This document shows, piece after piece, positions 45,385 through 54,279 of a stretch of 64,000 nucleotides of DNA. Each line of letters opens with the position of its first letter. Position 1 is the stretch's first letter. The notes below the pieces were generated by a model. The model was given only the letters and a program-made list of their open reading frames with translations. It was not told the DNA's origin and searched no databases. This DNA comes from Lachnospiraceae bacterium MA2020 (lineage in GTDB: Bacteria > Bacillota > Clostridia > Lachnospirales > Lachnospiraceae): NCBI GenBank assembly GCA_000746015.1, contig JQKK01000012.1:1-64000 (forward strand), read 5' to 3'. The position numbers and the translations under genes were made by a program.

Positions 45385-46542
45385 ATGCAGTCCGGACCAA
45401 AGACACCATACTATGTATACAGCATGGAGGCTTTTAAAAACAGAGTGGATCAGGTAGGCAAGGCTCTCAGGGGTATTCCGCTTGTGTTTTCAATAAAAGC
45501 TAATCCATTTATACTTACCGAGTCTCTTCCGACAGAGATAAAAAGAGTCGAAGTATGCAGTCCGGGAGAGCTGTCTATCTGTGAGAGATTGAAGATAGAT
45601 CCTGAAAGCATTATATACTCCGGAGTCGTAAAAGAGATAGAGGATATATGTGAAGCTATCAGATATGGCGCCGGGATACTGACTGCCGAGAGTATAAGGC
45701 ATGCAGAGCTTTTGGAAGAAGGCGCGGTTAAAGAAGATATTTCTGACAAGATTAAAGTTATTCTGAGACTGTCGGCCGGAAGCCAGTTTGGTATGAGTGA
45801 AGATGACATTTGCAGTATTTTTTCTGAAAGGGAGAAATATGCTCATCTGGATATTATTGGTATCCATTACTATTCCGGTACAGGTAAATCTAAGGTCAAA
45901 AGAATCGAAAAAGATTTAAAGCAGTTAAGAGGTACTTTAAGTAAAATTAAAGAAGAGTTTGGGTTTGAGCCTGATATAGTAGAGTATGGTCCGGGACTTG
46001 CAGTTGAGTTTTTTAATGAGCCAAGAGAGGATGAAGATGTACGCGTCCTTGCTGAAACAGCTCCTTTGCTTAATGAATTTGCAAAGGAAGTTCCGCTCAG
46101 CATTGAGATGGGAAGATATATGGCAGCTACCTGCGGCGAATATCATACGCGGGTGTGCGATATAAAGACCACTGAAGATGTGACTTATGCATTGCTTGAT
46201 GGCGGTATGCATCATGTAAATTACTTTGGTCAGATGATGGCTATGAAGATGCCGCCGATAAGGCAGGCTTTGCAAAGACCGGGTGAGAAAAGACCTTATA
46301 CATTGTGCGGAAGTCTCTGTACTACCGCTGATGTACTCGCAAGAGATGCTGTTCTTTCTCCTCTTGAAATTGGGGATGAACTCGTATTTGAAAGGGTTGG
46401 AGCATATTCTGCAATGGAAGCACCTGCTCTGTTCCTTTCGAGACGTCTTCCTGAAATATGGATCAATGGCGCGGATGGTATGAAGATCATAAGAGGTAAT
46501 ACACCTGCAGATCTGATTAATGTGCCTAATCTTGAATCTTGA
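45385..46542 (+). CDS. PLP-dependent fold type III decarboxylase (Orn/DAP decarboxylase family 2, BtrK-like)
   Basis: 385 residues. The N-terminal alanine-racemase-like barrel has the PLP Lys in VFSIKANPF and IGIHYYSGTG. The C-terminal beta domain has CGSLCTTADVLARD and ERVGAYSAME, the cofactor/substrate Cys-Asp and Tyr motifs. DAP decarboxylase LysA belongs here, but position beside a carrier protein and adenylation enzyme recalls BtrK of butirosin synthesis, which decarboxylates glutamyl bound to a carrier. I infer decarboxylation of a carrier-bound (or free) amino acid feeding the MBOAT step. Confidence 0.82.
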   Translation: MQSGPKTPYYVYSMEAFKNRVDQVGKALRGIPLVFSIKANPFILTESLPTEIKRVEVCSPGELSICERLKIDPESIIYSGVVKEIEDICEAIRYGAGILTAESIRHAELLEEGAVKEDISDKIKVILRLSAGSQFGMSEDDICSIFSEREKYAHLDIIGIHYYSGTGKSKVKRIEKDLKQLRGTLSKIKEEFGFEPDIVEYGPGLAVEFFNEPREDEDVRVLAETAPLLNEFAKEVPLSIEMGRYMAATCGEYHTRVCDIKTTEDVTYALLDGGMHHVNYFGQMMAMKMPPIRQALQRPGEKRPYTLCGSLCTTADVLARDAVLSPLEIGDELVFERVGAYSAMEAPALFLSRRLPEIWINGADGMKIIRGNTPADLINVPNLES

Positions 46543-46568
46543 CATCAATTAAATAGAGTGATAATATG

Positions 46569-46608
46569 AAAAACGTTTCCAAATTGAAAATGGAAACGTT
46601 TTTCATTT
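46569..46608 (+). terminator. Terminator of the dlt-like operon
   Basis: AAAAACGTTTCC pairs with GGAAACGTTTTT (12 bp, 11-nt loop), followed by CATTTTTTG. It sits immediately before the zur gene. Confidence 0.85.
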
Positions 46609-46624
46609 TTTGTGGGGTGATTTT

Positions 46625-47038
46625 ATGCAGAAAGCTCAGTATAAAACAAGACAGATGCAGGAAATGCTCGATTTTATGAAGTCAGTTGAGGGAGAGCATT
46701 TCACGGTACAGGATATATGTTCCCATATGAAGGAGCAGGGCGTAAATATAGGTACAACTACGGTTTACAGGCATTTAGACAGAATGGTGTCTGAAGGACT
46801 TGTTGCCAAGTATGTTATAGAGGGTACAAACAGTGCATGCTTTGAGTATATCGGACATGAGCATTGTTGTGAAAATTCATGCTACCATTTGAAGTGTGAG
46901 CAGTGCGGCAAGCTTATACATCTGCACTGTGATGAGGTCAAGCACTTCATTGACCATATCAGCAAAGAGCATGATTTCCTTATGAATCCGGCGCGAACGA
47001 TTTTTTATGGCTTGTGCGGAGACTGCAGAAAGGCGTAA
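46625..47038 (+). CDS. zur: Fur-family metal regulator, probably Zur
   Basis: About 137 residues. A winged helix is followed by a metal-binding half with HEHCCENSCYHLKCEQCGKL, LHCDEV and CGDC, giving two CxxC structural-zinc motifs. The ATG at 46625 has GGGGTGA upstream. It is 3 nt from a znuC-like ATPase gene, which makes zinc the likely metal. It would repress zinc uptake when zinc is plentiful. Assignment to Zur rather than Fur or PerR rests mainly on the neighbours. Confidence 0.8.
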   Translation: MQKAQYKTRQMQEMLDFMKSVEGEHFTVQDICSHMKEQGVNIGTTTVYRHLDRMVSEGLVAKYVIEGTNSACFEYIGHEHCCENSCYHLKCEQCGKLIHLHCDEVKHFIDHISKEHDFLMNPARTIFYGLCGDCRKA

Positions 47039-47041
47039 TAG

Positions 47042-47746
47042 ATGTCTATAATAAGATGTGAAGATCTTACCCTCGGCTATGAGGGTACAGCTATAATAAA
47101 TGATTTGAATTTTTCAGTGAACACGGGTGATTACCTGTGCATTGTAGGAGAGAATGGCTCCGGTAAATCTACTCTTATGAAAACTTTGCTTAAGCTAAAG
47201 AATCCTATGAGTGGAAATGTGATCCTGGATGAAGGGCTTACTCAGAAAGATATAGGATATCTGCCGCAGCAGACTGTAGTACAGAAGGACTTTCCTGCAA
47301 AAGTTAAAGAAATTGTATTGTCAGGCTGTCAGAGCAGAGGCGCTTTTAAGCTCTTTTATAATTCTGAAGATAAAGCGCTGGCACATGAAAACATGGAGAG
47401 GATGAGTATCACTGATCTTGCAGAGCGCTCATATAAGGAGCTCTCAGGAGGACAGCAGCAGAGAGTTCTTTTGGCACGTGCACTATGTGCGGCAAGGAAA
47501 GTATTGCTTCTTGATGAGCCTGTTGCCGGGCTTGATCCTATGGTCACTGAGCAGATGTATGAGCTGATCGATGAGCTCAATAAAAAAGATGGGATAACTA
47601 TAATAATGATCTCACATGATATACATGCGGCAATGAAATATGCAAGCAATATCTTATATATTGCAGATGATATTTTTTTTGGCACAAAAGCAGAGTTTAA
47701 GAAACATGATATTTTTAAGCGTTATACGCTTGGACAGGAGGATTAA
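47042..47746 (+). CDS. znuC: Zinc/metal ABC transporter ATPase (ZnuC-like)
   Basis: 234 residues, one ABC domain. Walker A is GENGSGKST, the Q-loop is GYLPQQ, the signature is LSGGQQQRV, Walker B is VLLLDEPVAGLD and the switch His is ISHDIH. It energises the permease encoded 6 nt downstream. No substrate-binding gene (znuA) is adjacent, so it must lie elsewhere. Confidence 0.88.
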   Translation: MSIIRCEDLTLGYEGTAIINDLNFSVNTGDYLCIVGENGSGKSTLMKTLLKLKNPMSGNVILDEGLTQKDIGYLPQQTVVQKDFPAKVKEIVLSGCQSRGAFKLFYNSEDKALAHENMERMSITDLAERSYKELSGGQQQRVLLARALCAARKVLLLDEPVAGLDPMVTEQMYELIDELNKKDGITIIMISHDIHAAMKYASNILYIADDIFFGTKAEFKKHDIFKRYTLGQED

Positions 47747-47752
47747 GATAAG

Positions 47753-48589
47753 ATGATAGAAAAGCTGGCATTTTATTTTCAGTATCCTTTTGTCAGATAT
47801 GCGCTGATAGTAGGAGTGCTTATCGCACTCTGTTCGTCACTTCTTGGCGTCACACTTGTTTTGAAGCGTTTTTCTTTTATTGGTGACGGTCTTTCACATG
47901 TGGCTTTTGGTGCTATAGCAGTGGCATCGATAATGAACCTCACTAATCAGATGGTGCTTGTACTGCCGACAACAGTCATATGTGCGGTTGTTTTATTGCA
48001 TACGGGACAGAATGCAAAGATAAAGGGTGACGCAATGATCGCAGTGGTTTCTGTAGGAGCGCTTGCAATAGGTTATCTCCTGATGAATATTTTCTCTACA
48101 AGCAGTAATCTGTCGGGCGATGTCTGCAGTACGCTTTTTGGCTCTACTTCCATACTGACTCTTACAGTGTCTGAAGTATGGGTGTGCGTTATACTGTCTG
48201 CTGTGATAGTGGCGCTTTTTATACTGTTTTACAATAAAATATTTGCTGTAACCTTTGACGAGAATTTTGCAAGTGCTGTCGGTACTAATGCGAAGTTTTA
48301 CAATCTTATGATAGCTGTAATGATAGCAGTGATAATTGTTCTTGCAATGAATCTTGTAGGTTCTCTTTTGATATCTGCACTTGTGATATTCCCTGCTCTT
48401 TCAGCCATGAGAATGTTTAAGAGCTTTAGTTCTGTAACTATATGCTCGGCAGTAATATCAGTAATATGTGCAGCTGTTGGCATAATCATCTCTATACTTG
48501 CAAGTACTCCGGTCGGTTCAACTATCGTAGCAGTAAACATTGTTATGTTCGTCATTTCTTGTATAGTGAATACAATTAGAGGTGAATAA
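47753..48589 (+). CDS. znuB: Zinc/metal ABC transporter permease (ZnuB-like)
   Basis: 278 residues, ABC-3 family, with about eight helices. The motif LGVTLVLKRFSFIGDGLSHVAFGAIA is diagnostic, and NLVGSLLISALVIFPALSAM forms the conserved core loop. Third gene of the zur-znuC-znuB unit. Confidence 0.88.
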   Translation: MIEKLAFYFQYPFVRYALIVGVLIALCSSLLGVTLVLKRFSFIGDGLSHVAFGAIAVASIMNLTNQMVLVLPTTVICAVVLLHTGQNAKIKGDAMIAVVSVGALAIGYLLMNIFSTSSNLSGDVCSTLFGSTSILTLTVSEVWVCVILSAVIVALFILFYNKIFAVTFDENFASAVGTNAKFYNLMIAVMIAVIIVLAMNLVGSLLISALVIFPALSAMRMFKSFSSVTICSAVISVICAAVGIIISILASTPVGSTIVAVNIVMFVISCIVNTIRGE

Positions 48590-48640
48590 AGCTAATATGA
48601 CAAAAATTTGCGAAAATATGCGGTTTTTGCGTAAAAAATA

Positions 48641-48669
48641 TTGACGAATCCTTGTAAATGCGCTATTCT
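48641..48669 (+). promoter_or_regulatory. Sigma-A promoter of the HU gene
   Basis: TTGACG and TATTCT are separated by 17 nt. The transcript would have a leader of ~120 nt. Confidence 0.7.
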
Positions 48670-48687
48670 TTATTAGGAATGTTGAAT

Positions 48688-48765
48688 TTCCGCATGATTT
48701 AAGTGATAAAGCACGCGGAATGCTTTTAACGTGGGCACTTTGAGATTAAATTATTTATAAAGTGC
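48688..48765 (+). promoter_or_regulatory. Two hairpins in the HU leader
   Basis: TTCCGC/GCGGAA (48688-48720) and GCACTTT/AAAGTGC (48735-48765) lie in the 5' untranslated region of the HU gene. The first is followed by TGCTTTT. They may stabilise or attenuate the message. Confidence 0.45.
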
Positions 48766-48795
48766 GGTTATTTGGGGAAAGCGAGGATAATATTT

Positions 48796-49095
48796 ATGAA
48801 CAAGGCAGATCTTACAGCAAAGATTGCAGAGAAGGCAGGACTTTCAAAAAAGCAGGCCGCTGACGCTCTTGATGCTTTTACAAGCTCAGTTGTTGAGGCA
48901 GTTGCATCAGGTGACAAGGTTCAGCTTATCGGTTTTGGTACATTTGAAGTATCAGAGAGAGCAGCTCGTACAGGAAGAAACCCTCAGTCTGGTGAGGAGA
49001 TCAAGATTCCTGCTTCTAAGTCATTGAAGTTCAAGGTTGGTAAGGCAGCTAAAGATGCTGTAAACGCAGCTAAGAAAAAGGGCAAGAAAAAGTAA
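48796..49095 (+). CDS. HU-family DNA-binding protein
   Basis: A 99-residue histone-like protein. [20 protein letters not shown], then [29 protein letters not shown] with the conserved RNP arm, define HU. The C-terminal Lys-rich tail KKKGKKK adds a few residues to the usual 90. The ATG at 48796 has GAGGATAA upstream; an earlier in-frame start 24 nt upstream does not match the family. Confidence 0.95.
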   Translation: MNKADLTAKIAEKAGLSKKQAADALDAFTSSVVEAVASGDKVQLIGFGTFEVSERAARTGRNPQSGEEIKIPASKSLKFKVGKAAKDAVNAAKKKGKKK

Positions 49096-49121
49096 GACAG
49101 ACATCAAGGGGTGAAAAAATC

Positions 49122-49322
49122 ATGGCAAAAGTAGAATTTAATCTTGAATTTGCAGATAAGCAGATCTCATATGACGATATTTTGAAACTCGCTAAGGACA
49201 ATTGGAAGGCTAATGGAAACAAGGCTGCTGATCTCAAGAAGATCGAGCTTTACATCAAGCCTGAAGAGAGCAAAACATATTATGTTGCAAATGGCGAAGT
49301 TAATGGTGAATTTGATATCTAA
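49122..49322 (+). CDS. DUF6465 family small protein
   Basis: A 66-residue acidic/basic small protein with the pattern ELYIKPEESKTYYVANGEVNG, which I recognise as the DUF6465 family of Clostridia. Function unknown. It is 26 nt after the HU gene with its own ribosome site (AAGGGGTG), so it is probably co-transcribed with HU and may be linked to nucleoid or growth functions. Confidence 0.75.
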   Translation: MAKVEFNLEFADKQISYDDILKLAKDNWKANGNKAADLKKIELYIKPEESKTYYVANGEVNGEFDI

Positions 49323-49346
49323 TAATTAAATTTTCATAACGAATAG

Positions 49347-49390
49347 TAGGGGAGTCTTGACGAATGGGCAGGACTCCTCTATTATTTTTA
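49347..49390 (+). terminator. Terminator after the HU-DUF6465 unit
   Basis: AGGGGAGTC pairs with GACTCCTCT (one G-U, 15-nt loop), followed by ATTATTTTT. Confidence 0.8.
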
Positions 49391-49419
49391 AACTGACTGA
49401 AAATAAAGAGGTAATTGTT

Positions 49420-50382
49420 TTGAAGAAGATCGATCTTATTACTGGATTTTTGGGCTCAGGTAAAACTACATTCTTAAAAAAATATGTAAGATATCTTTTA
49501 GACAAAGGTGAAAAAGTCTGTATCCTTGAAAATGACTTTGGTGCCATAAATGTCGATATGGTCCTGCTGCAGGACTTACTGTGTGAGAACTGTGAAATAG
49601 AAATGATCATTGGCGGTGATGGTGCAGAGGCTCATAAACGCAGGTTTAAGACTAAACTCATTGCGATGGGAATGAAAGATTACACCAGGATAATAGTCGA
49701 GCCATCAGGAATTTTTGATATGGATGAGTTCTTTGACCTGATGTATGAAAGTCCTATTGACCGGTGGTATGAGATCGGAAGTGTTCTTACAATTCTGGAT
49801 GCTACTTTGCCGGATGTGCTTTCAAAGCAGTCAGAGTATCTGATGGCCACAGAAGCTGCGAACTCCGGTAAGATCATAATCAGTAAAGCACAGCTTGTAG
49901 ATGAAATGAAGATCGAGAGCACGATAGCACATCTCAGATCTTCAATGGAAGAGTTTGATTGCAGTCGCAAGCTGAATGATAACAGTTTTTTAATAAAGGA
50001 CTGGGATGAACTTACAGAGGATGACTACAGAAAGCTTAGTAATTGCGGATATGTGCATTCGGATTATGTTAAACAGAGCATTACGGAAGATTTTTACAGA
50101 TCATTATTTTATTTTAATGTCAGTTTTGATGAGACAGAGCTTAAAAAAGTACTTAAAAAAATCTTCAGCGATGAAAAATGTGGTCTCGTCCATAGGATAA
50201 AAGGATTCATAAAAGGCGGGAAAGCCGGATGGCTTGAGATCAATGCTACAGGCGAAAGGATAGAGCTGAGTGATTCTGAGTATGGACAGGACGTTATAAT
50301 TGTCATTGGAGAATTGCTTGATGATGCGGTCATAAGACCTTATTTTGGAGAAAATACCAAAGTGCCTGAATGCGTCTCCTAA
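49420..50382 (+). CDS. CobW/G3E-family GTPase (metallochaperone-like)
   Basis: About 320 residues. The P-loop ITGFLGSGKTTFLKKY begins at residue 7, and EPSGIFD matches the G3E switch region. The usual CxCC metal motif is replaced by LLCENCEIEMIIGGDG, with only CENC. The C-terminal CobW_C-like part contains RIKGFIKGG. Such proteins deliver or insert metals (Zn, Co, Ni). The zur-znu genes 1 kb upstream make zinc plausible but do not prove it. The TTG at 49420 with AGAGG upstream is preferred over an ATG 63 nt earlier inside the preceding terminator. Confidence 0.78.
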   Translation: MKKIDLITGFLGSGKTTFLKKYVRYLLDKGEKVCILENDFGAINVDMVLLQDLLCENCEIEMIIGGDGAEAHKRRFKTKLIAMGMKDYTRIIVEPSGIFDMDEFFDLMYESPIDRWYEIGSVLTILDATLPDVLSKQSEYLMATEAANSGKIIISKAQLVDEMKIESTIAHLRSSMEEFDCSRKLNDNSFLIKDWDELTEDDYRKLSNCGYVHSDYVKQSITEDFYRSLFYFNVSFDETELKKVLKKIFSDEKCGLVHRIKGFIKGGKAGWLEINATGERIELSDSEYGQDVIIVIGELLDDAVIRPYFGENTKVPECVS

Positions 50383-50489
50383 TCACTGCTTGAATATGAT
50401 TGACATTTCTGATAAACTATTATAGTTATGTAAAATTTTGATATAAAATGGAACATAAAACCTGAAGGATAAAGGAAGGTATAAATACA

Positions 50490-53078
50490 ATGAGTATTTT
50501 TACAAAACTATTTGGTACGCATAGCGAGCACGAGCTCAAGAGAATACGACCAATTGTAGACAAAGTACTTTCATATAAGGACGCAATGGGGGCTTTGTCA
50601 GATGAAGAGCTTAAGGGGAAGACACGCGAGTTCAAAAAGAGGCTCGAAAATGGGGAGACACTAGATGATATCCTTCCAGAGGCATTTGCAACTGTAAGAG
50701 AAGCTGGCAGACGTGTTCTCAATATGGAGCATTTCCCAGTTCAGATTATTGGTGGTATCATTCTTCACCAGGGCCGTATCGCAGAGATGCGTACAGGTGA
50801 AGGTAAGACACTTGTATCAACATTACCTGCATACCTCAATGCACTTGAGGGCAAGGGTGTACATATAGTAACAGTTAATGACTACCTCGCAAAGCGTGAT
50901 GCTGAGTGGATGGGACAGATTCATGAGTTCCTTGGACTGACAGTAGGTGTTGTCCTCAACGGCATGACAAATGAGGAGCGTCAGAAGGCTTACGGATGTG
51001 ATATCACATACGTAACAAATAATGAGCTTGGTTTCGACTACCTTCGTGATAACATGGTCATCTACAAGAATCAGCTGGTTCTCCGTGGACTTCACTATGC
51101 TATCATCGATGAGGTTGACTCAGTTCTTATCGATGAAGCTCGTACACCTCTTATCATTTCCGGTCAGAGTGGTAAGTCTACAAGTATATATCAGGCATGT
51201 GATATCCTTGCTTCACAGCTCCAGAGAGGTGAGGCATCTATGGACGAGCTTTCCAAGATGGATGCCATCATGGGTGTTGAGATCGAGGAGACAGGCGACT
51301 TTATCGTAAATGAGAAGGATAAGGTAGTTAACCTTACAGAGCAGGGTGTAGAGAAGGTTGAGAAGTTCTTCCACATCAAGAATCTCGCTGATGCTGAAAA
51401 CCTTGAGATACAGCATTGTATCATCCTTGCACTCCGTGCGCACAATCTCATGTTCCGCGATAAGGACTACGTTGTTAAGGATGATGAGGTATTGATCGTT
51501 GATGAGTTTACAGGACGTATCATGCCGGGACGTCGTTATTCTGACGGTCTCCATCAGGCTATCGAGGCTAAGGAGCATGTAAAGGTTAAGAGAGAAAGCA
51601 AGACACTTGCTACTATCACTTTCCAGAACTTCTTCAACAAGTTTGAGAAGAAGGCTGGTATGACAGGTACTGCTGCTACTGAGGAGCGTGAGTTCCGTGA
51701 AATCTACAGCATGGACGTTATCACAATTCCTACAAACAGACCTATTCAGCGTCAGGATCTGCAGGATGCCGTATTTAAGACAAAGAGAGAGAAGCTCAAT
51801 GCTATCGTTGATGAGATAGTAAGGGTACATGCTACAGGACAGCCTATCCTTGTTGGTACTATCACTATTGAAGCGTCTGAGGAGCTTTCTGCACTTCTTA
51901 AGAAGCGCGGTATCGACCATAAGGTACTTAATGCCAAGTTCCATGAGCTCGAGGCTGAGATCGTTGCTGCAGCCGGTCAGCATGGCGCGGTTACTATCGC
52001 TACAAACATGGCTGGTCGTGGTACTGATATCAAGCTTGATGAGGAGTCAAGGAATGCTGGCGGACTTATGATCATCGGTACTGAGCGTCATGAGTCAAGA
52101 CGTATCGATAATCAGCTTCGTGGACGTGCAGGACGTCAGGGAGACCCGGGTGTTTCAAGATTCTATATCTCACTTGAGGATGATCTCATGCGTCTGTTCG
52201 GTTCTGACAGACTTATGGCAGCGTTTGAAGCGCTTAATGTACCAGAGGGTGAGCAGATCGAGCATGGTATGCTTACAAAGGCTATTGAGAAGGCTCAGAT
52301 GAAGATCGAGGATAACAACTTTGGTATCCGTAAGAATCTTCTTGATTATGATGCTGTAAACAACGACCAGAGAGAGATCATCTACGCAGAGCGTAATAAG
52401 GTTCTTGATGGTGAATCAATGAGAGACGCTATCTACAAGATGATCACTGACATCGTAGAGAGCGCTGTTGATACATGCATCGGTGAGGATCAGAATTCAG
52501 ATGATTGGGATCTCACAGAGCTTAATGAGCTTCTTCTTCCTATAGTTCCTATAGCTCCGATCAAGACTCCTGATGTGAGAGGCAAGAAGAAAAATGAGCT
52601 TGTACACGACCTTAAGGAAAAGGCTGTTAAGTTCTATGAGGGTAAGGAAGCTGAGTTCCCTCAGCCAGAGCAGCTCAGAGAAGTTGAGCGTGTTATCCTT
52701 CTTAAGGTAATTGACCGTAAGTGGATGGGACATATCGATGATATGGAGCAGCTCCGTCAGGGTATCGGTCTTCAGGCATTTGGTCAGAAGAACCCTGTAG
52801 TTGAGTATCGTACAGCAGGATTTGAGATGTTTGATGCTCTTATCAACGGTATCAAGGAGGATACAGTTCGTCTCCTTATGCATATCCGCATCGAGCAGAA
52901 GGTAGAAAGAGAGCAGGTAGCTAAGGTTACAGGTACTAACAAGGATGATTCTGTTCAGAAGGGACCTGTAAAGAACGCAGAAAAGAAGGTTTATCCAAAC
53001 GATCCGTGTCCATGCGGAAGCGGCAAGAAATTTAAGAATTGCCATGGCCGACCAGGTATGTCATGGCCTGAGAAGTAA
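50490..53078 (+). CDS. secA: Protein translocase ATPase SecA
   Basis: Drives protein export through SecYEG. 862 residues. Walker A is MRTGEGKTL, the DEAD-like box is [17 protein letters not shown], and motif VI is [10 protein letters not shown]. The C-terminal zinc module is [18 protein letters not shown], for SecB or ribosome contact. The length is normal. It is followed 12 nt later by prfB, a common arrangement. A ribosome site AGGAAGG lies upstream. Confidence 0.97.
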   Translation: MSIFTKLFGTHSEHELKRIRPIVDKVLSYKDAMGALSDEELKGKTREFKKRLENGETLDDILPEAFATVREAGRRVLNMEHFPVQIIGGIILHQGRIAEMRTGEGKTLVSTLPAYLNALEGKGVHIVTVNDYLAKRDAEWMGQIHEFLGLTVGVVLNGMTNEERQKAYGCDITYVTNNELGFDYLRDNMVIYKNQLVLRGLHYAIIDEVDSVLIDEARTPLIISGQSGKSTSIYQACDILASQLQRGEASMDELSKMDAIMGVEIEETGDFIVNEKDKVVNLTEQGVEKVEKFFHIKNLADAENLEIQHCIILALRAHNLMFRDKDYVVKDDEVLIVDEFTGRIMPGRRYSDGLHQAIEAKEHVKVKRESKTLATITFQNFFNKFEKKAGMTGTAATEEREFREIYSMDVITIPTNRPIQRQDLQDAVFKTKREKLNAIVDEIVRVHATGQPILVGTITIEASEELSALLKKRGIDHKVLNAKFHELEAEIVAAAGQHGAVTIATNMAGRGTDIKLDEESRNAGGLMIIGTERHESRRIDNQLRGRAGRQGDPGVSRFYISLEDDLMRLFGSDRLMAAFEALNVPEGEQIEHGMLTKAIEKAQMKIEDNNFGIRKNLLDYDAVNNDQREIIYAERNKVLDGESMRDAIYKMITDIVESAVDTCIGEDQNSDDWDLTELNELLLPIVPIAPIKTPDVRGKKKNELVHDLKEKAVKFYEGKEAEFPQPEQLREVERVILLKVIDRKWMGHIDDMEQLRQGIGLQAFGQKNPVVEYRTAGFEMFDALINGIKEDTVRLLMHIRIEQKVEREQVAKVTGTNKDDSVQKGPVKNAEKKVYPNDPCPCGSGKKFKNCHGRPGMSWPEK

Positions 53079-53090
53079 GAAAGGAATAAA

Positions 53091-54215
53091 ATGTTAGAGC
53101 TTGATAATATAAAGCTGGAACTCGAAACTTACAGGGAGCCACTTGCACAGCTCCATAAGTCACTTGATCTTGATGCAAAAGAAAACAGGATCGATGAGCT
53201 TAATCACCTTATGGCTGAGCCGAATTTCTGGGATAATCCGGAGAAGAGCCAGAAGCAGTCAATTGAGCTTGGCAACTTAAAGGATGATGTAAACACATAC
53301 AATAAGCTTGCAAGCCAGTTTACAGATATCTTCGACCTTATAGAGATGGCTAACGAAGAAAATGACGAGACTATGGTCGATGAGATCAAGGCTGAGTATA
53401 GTTCATTTACTGAGTCTTATGAGAAGATGCGTATCAAGACACTTCTTTCGGAAGAGTATGATAAGGACAATGCAATCCTTAGATTAAATGCAGGTGCCGG
53501 CGGTACTGAGTCTTGTGACTGGTGCGGAATGCTCTTCAGAATGTACAGCCGTTGGGCTGAGCGTCATGGATTTACAGTAGAGGTACTTGATTCACTTGAC
53601 GGTGATGAAGCAGGACTTAAGAGTGCTACATTCCAGGTAAATGGTGAAAATGCATATGGTTATCTCAAGTCTGAGAAAGGTGTACACCGTTTGGTTCGTA
53701 TATCTCCTTTCAATGCTCAGGGTAAGAGACAGACATCATTCGTTTCACTTGATGTAATGCCTGACATCGAAGAGGATATCGACATCGAAGTTAAGCCGGA
53801 AGATATCAGAGTAGATACCTATCGTTCATCCGGTGCCGGCGGACAGCACATAAATAAGACATCATCTGCTATCCGTATCACTCATTTCCCTACAGGTATC
53901 GTTGTTACCTGTCAGAATGAGCGTTCACAGTTCCAGAATCGTGACAAGGCTATGCAGATGCTCAAGGCTAAGCTCCTTATGCTTGCACATGAGAACAACG
54001 CTGAGAAGCTTTCTGAGATCCGTGGAGAGGTTAAGGATAATGCATGGGGATCACAGATCCGTTCATATTTCCTTCAGCCATATCAGCTCGTAAAGGACCT
54101 TCGTACAGGTGTCGAGATGGCACAGGCCGACAGCGTACTTGATGGAAATATTGATAACTTTATCAATGGATATCTTGTATGGAAGGCAAATGGCGGAAAG
54201 CCGGTCGGAGAATAA
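53091..54215 (+). CDS. prfB: Peptide chain release factor 2
   Basis: Recognises UGA/UAA stops. 374 residues. The tripeptide SPF anticodon-like motif lies in RISPFNAQGKRQTS, and the catalytic GGQ in SSGAGGQHINKTS. In most bacteria prfB has a programmed +1 frameshift near codon 25 (CTTTGAC). Here the frame runs straight through HKSLDLDAKENR without any stop. This gene therefore lacks the autoregulatory frameshift. Co-transcribed with secA. Confidence 0.96.
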   Translation: MLELDNIKLELETYREPLAQLHKSLDLDAKENRIDELNHLMAEPNFWDNPEKSQKQSIELGNLKDDVNTYNKLASQFTDIFDLIEMANEENDETMVDEIKAEYSSFTESYEKMRIKTLLSEEYDKDNAILRLNAGAGGTESCDWCGMLFRMYSRWAERHGFTVEVLDSLDGDEAGLKSATFQVNGENAYGYLKSEKGVHRLVRISPFNAQGKRQTSFVSLDVMPDIEEDIDIEVKPEDIRVDTYRSSGAGGQHINKTSSAIRITHFPTGIVVTCQNERSQFQNRDKAMQMLKAKLLMLAHENNAEKLSEIRGEVKDNAWGSQIRSYFLQPYQLVKDLRTGVEMAQADSVLDGNIDNFINGYLVWKANGGKPVGE

Positions 54216-54237
54216 TTAAACATTAAAGATATAAATA

Positions 54238-54267
54238 AAGCGCAGGATTTTGATTCCTGCGCTTTTA
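54238..54267 (+). terminator. Terminator between prfB and convergent cstA
   Basis: AGCGCAGGA/TCCTGCGCT (9 bp, 7-nt loop) is followed by TTTTATTATG. Confidence 0.9.
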
Positions 54268-54279
54268 TTATGTCTTTTG

